Shown in pieces: positions 8,003 through 11,645 of a DNA stretch of 11,645 nt (positions within the stretch are counted from its first letter, which is position 1; each line of letters begins with the position of its first letter). The translations under genes were made by a program, and so were the position numbers. This DNA comes from an uncultured bacterium. GTDB taxonomy: Bacteria > Verrucomicrobiota > Kiritimatiellia > UBA8416 > CALETX01. The stretch spans positions 1-11,645 of the forward strand of contig CALETX010000234.1 of NCBI GenBank assembly GCA_937920455.1. Reading direction: 5' to 3'. The notes below the pieces were generated by a model. That model had not been told where the DNA came from. It made no database searches and saw only the letters and a program-made list of their open reading frames with translations.

Positions 8003-8032
8003 TTGCGGTCGGGGTGGGGAGTAATGTACACT
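8003..8032 (+). promoter_or_regulatory. Candidate promoter of the propeller gene with upstream A-tract
   Basis: TTGCGG (8003-8008), 18-base spacer, TACACT (8027-8032). Directly upstream is an AT-only tract (7990-8004) that could act as an UP element; it is also part of an inverted repeat GCAAAA...TTTTGC (7988-8006). The predicted start lies about 25 bases before the SD-bearing leader of the gene at 8067. A G-rich spacer (GGGGTGGGG) is unusual. Confidence 0.35.
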
Positions 8033-8066
8033 ATTTTAGTTACCAGAATCTCGGGAGAGCACAAAT

Positions 8067-9431
8067 ATGACTCTTTCGGTTTGCAGAAAGCCCGAACAAG
8101 GATTCTCGGCTTGGCGGCTCTTTACGCCAAAAGCCCACTCCTACAAAACATCAGCGGCCGCACTGTCCGTGCTCTTCGCTTCCGTCCCCTTTTATATGCC
8201 CGCCGCTTACCTGACAAACTCCCCGTCAGATATCCGCATTGATTCGTTCTCCCAGCCTGCCACAGCGTGGACGGACGATGGAACATTCCATCTCGTAACA
8301 AGCGGACTCGTTTATCAAACATGGAGGACCAATGTGTGGATCACCAACGCTTCGCCTGGAACAGGATGGTCTCCTCTTCTCGAAAAAGGTCCGGGCGATT
8401 CGCTCCATTTGCTCTACAAGGCGAACGCTACCAACCTCATGTATTGCCGAAAGCTCTCCAATGGCGACTGGTCGGCGCCTGTAGTTGCGGTCAATATCCC
8501 CACCTCCAGTTGGGTAACCATAAACCCCTACGTCACCGATTATAACTACTCCCACGACATGGCAGTGGATGAGAATGGAACCGTGCACGTGCTTTGGGAT
8601 GAAAGCTACGGCTTTATGAGCGGTACCCCTACCGACAATTGGGGAAACTCAAACGTGTCGTTCAAAGTTTTTTACACCGCCAGTTCAGACCCGACCAATC
8701 CGTCTTCCTGGCCCACGTCTCCAATCTATGATTTCGGCAAGAGAACCGACTACGTAGCCGGTCATGATCCCAATCAGCACCGGAGATATCGCCGAAATCC
8801 ATTCGCAATCACCGCTACCAACGGCGTTATTTGGACTTTCATCTACGCCACCGTGCCCACCTATGCCGGTCGATGGTCCTGCTGCACGTCGGCTAACGGC
8901 ACGGTATGGGCCACGAACTTGACAGCCTACGGAGGCCACCACTCGTCTTCCTGTGATATCGAACCGGACGGAAAGGGCCACATGATCGTTTTTTATGCCG
9001 TCCCTCCTGTGCGCTTCAAGTTCTATGATGGCACAAACTGGAGCAATGAACAGACAATCACGAACAGCTATACTTCAGTATATGGTCTCGGTGCTCAGCA
9101 TGATCACGAAGGCAGCATCTGGCTGACCTTCGCCCGCGCATGGGCAGGAGCAGGCGATCCGCAGGCAAGCGGTTACCACTGGCCACACTCATACATCGGT
9201 AACACGTCAGGCTTCTCCATGGTTGATACAAATCAGTTCAGTCAGCACAAAATTATACTGTACGGCGTCAGACCTCGCATGGCCGTTGACGATATCTGGC
9301 CGGACCCAGGCCGCGTTTGGTGGACCTTCGACAACATTACAACTCCATATGACGGAAGAATCCGAGGCGTCACTCTTACCGGCCTCTTCGCAGGCAAACC
9401 CCCTTCAGGCACTGTCATTTTACTAAAATAG
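8067..9431 (+). CDS. Secreted seven-repeat beta-propeller protein (BNR/sialidase-like or propeller lyase-like)
   Basis: 454 residues; the start ATG 8067 has GGGAGAG about eight bases upstream. A long n-region leads to a hydrophobic core (about 30-44) and a likely cleavage near PAA (45-47). Seven segments share a 'D-x-G-x-h-H/W-h-h-h' pattern, at residues about 67-80 (AWTDDGTFHLVTSG), 107-119 (GPGDSLHLLY), 163-179 (HDMAVDENGTVHVLW), 249-261 (TNGVIWTFIYA), 297-311 (EPDGKGHMIVFYA), 344-358 (QHDHEGSIWLTFAR) and 404-422 (MAVDDIWPDPGRVWWTF). This fits a seven-bladed propeller, a fold used by sialidase-like proteins and by some ulvan-type lyases. The His/Tyr-rich part around 157-168 and 233-245 could form an active site, but no family can be assigned. 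It is transcribed divergently from the regulator and ends in GTVILLK-stop, like the DNRLRE protein. Confidence 0.85.
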   Translation: MTLSVCRKPEQGFSAWRLFTPKAHSYKTSAAALSVLFASVPFYMPAAYLTNSPSDIRIDSFSQPATAWTDDGTFHLVTSGLVYQTWRTNVWITNASPGTGWSPLLEKGPGDSLHLLYKANATNLMYCRKLSNGDWSAPVVAVNIPTSSWVTINPYVTDYNYSHDMAVDENGTVHVLWDESYGFMSGTPTDNWGNSNVSFKVFYTASSDPTNPSSWPTSPIYDFGKRTDYVAGHDPNQHRRYRRNPFAITATNGVIWTFIYATVPTYAGRWSCCTSANGTVWATNLTAYGGHHSSSCDIEPDGKGHMIVFYAVPPVRFKFYDGTNWSNEQTITNSYTSVYGLGAQHDHEGSIWLTFARAWAGAGDPQASGYHWPHSYIGNTSGFSMVDTNQFSQHKIILYGVRPRMAVDDIWPDPGRVWWTFDNITTPYDGRIRGVTLTGLFAGKPPSGTVILLK

Positions 9432-9771
9432 ACTGCCTTCGTTATTTCAACTTCTGGAGATCGTTCCAAGGTTGAAGGCGGTGGCGTCTGCAGTATCCCG
9501 CGAATTGGAGAGCGGCTTTCAGGCCAACTAGTCACAAGCCAGCGTCCCCTTGGAAAGCTTGGTCCATGCACTGGATAATGATCATTTTGCTTCTCGTTGT
9601 AACTCGATAATCCCGATGATGAATACGTAAATGTTTTGAAACTATCTTACCTGGAGTGCTCTCTTAACAGCACACGGCTATGTCTATAGAGCGACTTGCC
9701 GTCCTGCAGACCAACGGCAATTCCAGCGCTTACAGACATGGCATTGGCGCTTCAAGGCAAGCCTGATGGCT
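9432..9771. other. Convergent intergenic region without a recognisable gene
   Basis: 340 bp between the ends of the propeller gene and the Lgt-like gene. Apart from the hairpin at 9446-9476 and a small hairpin at its right edge (AAGCC 9759-9763 / GGCTT 9768-9772, loop TGAT, followed on the plus strand by TATTT), nothing is recognised. The short open frames that cross it lack ribosome binding sites and family resemblance. A plus-strand frame from 9446 stays open only to about 9530. Confidence 0.5.
9446..9476. terminator. Long hairpin after the propeller gene
   Basis: TTCAACTT-c-TGGA pairs with TCCA-AGGTTGAA around a GATCGT loop, giving 12 pairs (one G-T wobble) with one bulged C. It begins 14 bases after the stop codon at 9431. 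No T-run follows on either strand, so it is at best a non-canonical terminator or an mRNA 3'-end stabiliser. Confidence 0.4.
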
Positions 9772-10872
9772 TTATTTAGCGCTGGTCGTGTGGTGAGGAG
9801 CATGCGCTGCGCGGATTGAGCAGGAAGAAACTGAAGCGAGGCCCATAACAATGCGGGCGGTTGTAACTGTGCTCCGTCCCATACGAACGAACACCAGAAG
9901 CGCCACCGCCTCGATGAGCAATACCGCCTCCGGCGTCCAAAGCAATGCAAGGCCGCGCGCCAGGTCCGGCCTCAGGTCTGCGCTTGAGGGCCAACGCCAC
10001 ACGACAAGCACCGTGTAGGCTGCGCCTGCAAGCGCCAGCCACTGATAGGCAGAAATGCGTCCTCTCCCGCGGTCGTCTGCCCGCAGGAACTCCGAGACAA
10101 AACGCCATACCAAGGCGCCCCCCAGCGCACTCAACGCTGCGGCCAGAGGACGCCCCAGCATGTACAATGCTGTTCCGCCCAACGCTGCAAGGCTGGAGAC
10201 GACAGCGGTCAGCGCCTGAATGGGAATTAGCCGTTGTCCGTGAAACCCGTGGACATAACAAGCCTTCTTGAGCGGCCCATTGAAGACACAAGCCCAACGC
10301 CAAAGGAGTCTGCGCAGCCAGTCCGGACAGTCTGCTAAAGGCAGGCCATAGCAACAGCCAAAACTGAGGCAGGCCAATCGGCCTATGCCTTCTCCAAGCG
10401 CGTAGGCCGATCCAAATGCGCCAAACACCCAGGGCGTGACGCTCACGGCGTCGGCGCCGGGCAACAGCAAACTGGCCAGTCCCCAAAATATCCACGGCGC
10501 AGCCAGCACGCCAATAAAACATGCACCCCCAACGGTGAAGCCTTGAGCATGCCCTTCAACGAGACGATTTACAATACGACTAGCCGGCAGCGTAAGGGCC
10601 AGCAACGCAACTATGCAGGTTGCAAGAAAGCCCAACGGCAATCCGACAGAGCCGGCCAGCACCATCGCCAGAGCAACGGCCGCGCTTATGGCTAGCGCAT
10701 TGTATAGTCCGTAGTATGTTATGTTGATTCCAAGCCACGAGCCGTCTTCCTCCCTGCGCGACGGAAGGACTGCGAACACTTGCCAGCGTTCGTCCGCCAG
10801 ATGTCTGATTCCCCAGATCAGAAGCCCCGCCTGGGCAAAACCAAGAACGACAAGCGCCAAAAGCCCGCTCAT
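9772..10872 (-). CDS. Lgt-like (prolipoprotein diacylglyceryl transferase family) membrane protein
   Basis: 366 residues, polytopic, with hydrophobic spans near 1-20, 54-74, 78-97, 114-137, 216-236, 239-256, 275-292 and 312-330. Family landmarks are NITYYGLYNAL (50-60), GGACFIGVL (115-123), GEGIGRLACLSFGCCYG (160-176), matching Lgt's 'GR-G-F--G---G' signature, and RFVSEFLRADDRGRG (257-271), matching 'RF--EF-R-D-RG'. Lgt moves diacylglyceryl from phosphatidylglycerol to a lipobox cysteine at the inner membrane. Here the usual S-F-H-G-G segment, whose His is essential in E. coli Lgt, reads F-T-V-G-G, so the activity may differ. It is longer than typical Lgt (about 260-300 residues), with an N-terminal cap and a C-terminal tail. 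The start ATG overlaps the upstream stop as ATGA, implying translational coupling with the decarboxylase gene. It may be a paralogue rather than the housekeeping lgt. Confidence 0.8.
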   Translation of the reverse strand: MSGLLALVVLGFAQAGLLIWGIRHLADERWQVFAVLPSRREEDGSWLGINITYYGLYNALAISAAVALAMVLAGSVGLPLGFLATCIVALLALTLPASRIVNRLVEGHAQGFTVGGACFIGVLAAPWIFWGLASLLLPGADAVSVTPWVFGAFGSAYALGEGIGRLACLSFGCCYGLPLADCPDWLRRLLWRWACVFNGPLKKACYVHGFHGQRLIPIQALTAVVSSLAALGGTALYMLGRPLAAALSALGGALVWRFVSEFLRADDRGRGRISAYQWLALAGAAYTVLVVWRWPSSADLRPDLARGLALLWTPEAVLLIEAVALLVFVRMGRSTVTTARIVMGLASVSSCSIRAAHAPHHTTSAK

Positions 10873-11645
10873 GGGGTGGCGTCCTCACTTCTGCCCGCAA
10901 TCGTGGATCGCGCCTGCACATCGGTCTCAACCGGCGGCGACCTGCCGAGCGGCCCATAAAGACTGCGAGCATCACTGCGCTGCTGATTGGCTATCAGGTC
11001 TGCACAAAACCTGATGCGCCCCGGCTCGAACAGCAACACCACCGTCGAGCTTCCAGGACGAAACAGGCTCTTGGGCGCACCGCGTTCCAGCCGCATGCCG
11101 AGTCGCATTGGTTCTGGATGATCGTACCGTTCCCGGCTGTAGCACTGCACGATGTCGCCTATCATCAGGGCCACAATTTCAATCATGGCCACCAGTCCCA
11201 CTTTCGACCCGTCTGAAATGTCAGTGTCCAGAATCGTCACCGTGCGGCGGTTTTTTGAATAGGGCGCCGCCTGCGCCACGACCACGCCGGGGTGGCAGGA
11301 CTGAAAAACGCCATCCAACTCATAGTATGCTCTCACCACTCCAGTCGCCGGCACGTGGTTGTAATGATACTTCTCTGGCGTCAACCTGAACACCGCGAAG
11401 TCTCCATTCTCAAAGCGCTGGCGCCAGTAGGAGACGTTGGTCCCCAACAATTCATCCAGCTCGAAAAACTTGTGCTTCAGGAAGAGGCGGGAAGTCTTCG
11501 CCAGCGAACCGATAAGCAGGCGAGCATCTGACGGCGACACAACTGCGGTGGGATCGGCGGTTATGGGGCGACACTCCCAGTAACGAATTTGCCGCTCGAA
11601 GACCTTGCGTGGCGTGTCCATTGTTTCGGGACTGGCCAGGCATTC
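10869..11645 (-). CDS. Phosphatidylserine decarboxylase family protein, 5' end probably outside the window
   Basis: The frame is open from the right edge to the stop at 10869. The first ATG inside (11621) lacks a Shine-Dalgarno and gives 250 residues, short for this family, so an N-terminal part beyond the edge is likely. Counting from that ATG: CRPITADPTAVVSPSDARLL (17-36) contains the conserved Asp region, KHKFFELDELLG (49-60) and FRLTPEKYHYNHVPATG (78-94) contain the His region, NRRTVTILDTD and VGLVAMIEIVALMIGDI follow, and the self-cleavage site region is FRPGSSTVVLLFEPG (187-201). These enzymes make phosphatidylethanolamine at the inner membrane after cleaving themselves to create a pyruvoyl cofactor. 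The site reads G-S-S-T instead of LGST or GGST. A C-terminal extension of about 45 residues follows the usual end. It overlaps the Lgt-like gene by four bases. Confidence 0.85.
   Translation of the reverse strand, partial: ECLASPETMDTPRKVFERQIRYWECRPITADPTAVVSPSDARLLIGSLAKTSRLFLKHKFFELDELLGTNVSYWRQRFENGDFAVFRLTPEKYHYNHVPATGVVRAYYELDGVFQSCHPGVVVAQAAPYSKNRRTVTILDTDISDGSKVGLVAMIEIVALMIGDIVQCYSRERYDHPEPMRLGMRLERGAPKSLFRPGSSTVVLLFEPGRIRFCADLIANQQRSDARSLYGPLGRSPPVETDVQARSTIAGRSEDATP

Noticed and set aside
7988..8006. A-tract with GCAAAA/TTTTGC inverted repeat as a Rho-independent terminator
   Set aside because: The stem is almost pure A-T and too weak, no gene ends nearby in the right direction, and its place fits an UP element of the plus-strand promoter better.
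9684..9950. 88-codon minus-strand frame overlapping the end of the Lgt-like gene
   Set aside because: It is out of frame within the Lgt-like coding region and composed of Arg/Cys/Trp-rich shadow sequence with no SD.
9776..10522. 248-codon minus-strand frame inside the Lgt-like gene
   Set aside because: A shadow of the Lgt-like gene, whose frame carries the transmembrane segments and family signatures.
1..11645. CRISPR arrays, tRNA or rRNA genes, intact insertion sequences, toxin-antitoxin pairs
   Set aside because: No regularly spaced repeats, cloverleaf-like sequences, terminal inverted repeats with a transposase, or small paired genes were seen.

Overview
The window looks like a carbohydrate-use locus from a bacterium of the PVC group, most likely Kiritimatiellota or Lentisphaerae. 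This is inferred from gene content: a GntR/LacI-hybrid regulator, secreted Asn/Thr-rich proteins with DNRLRE domains, paired Gfo/Idh/MocA enzymes and a large secreted heparinase-like protein. No rRNA, tRNA or other phylogenetic marker is present, so the assignment is tentative. Base composition looks moderately GC-rich and even, judged by eye.

Layout. Positions 7587 down to 1 (minus strand) hold five genes in a row: a sugar-sensing regulator (7587-6484), a secreted tandem-DNRLRE protein (6380-4989), two Gfo/Idh/MocA proteins resembling family GH109 (4858-3749 and 3711-2437), and a secreted heparinase/polysaccharide-lyase-like protein that opens at 2413 and runs off the left edge with at least 804 codons. 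The last three are only 23-37 bp apart and read as an operon. Between the regulator and the divergent plus-strand gene lies a decayed DUF4338/DruA-like element (about 7725-7972), together with a candidate sigma70-type promoter and a near-perfect palindrome (7602-7615) placed as an autoregulatory operator. The plus-strand gene (8067-9431) encodes a secreted protein with seven blade-like repeats, probably a seven-bladed beta-propeller (sialidase/BNR or propeller lyase type).

Convergent to it is a separate two-gene unit on the minus strand: a phosphatidylserine decarboxylase homologue (11645/11621-10869, 5' end probably outside the window) overlapping by ATGA an Lgt-like membrane protein (10872-9772). 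These look like envelope-lipid genes unrelated to the sugar locus.

Working model (inference): the lyase-like and propeller proteins attack an extracellular, probably acidic, glycan. The DNRLRE protein may bind it or help display enzymes. The two GH109-like proteins finish off oligosaccharides by NAD-dependent chemistry, and the regulator senses a sugar product. The most unusual items are a shared seven-residue C-terminal ending (G-T-V-I-hydrophobic-hydrophobic-K/Q-stop) on the two otherwise unrelated secreted proteins, the DruA-like remnant, and altered key residues in the lipid-gene pair.
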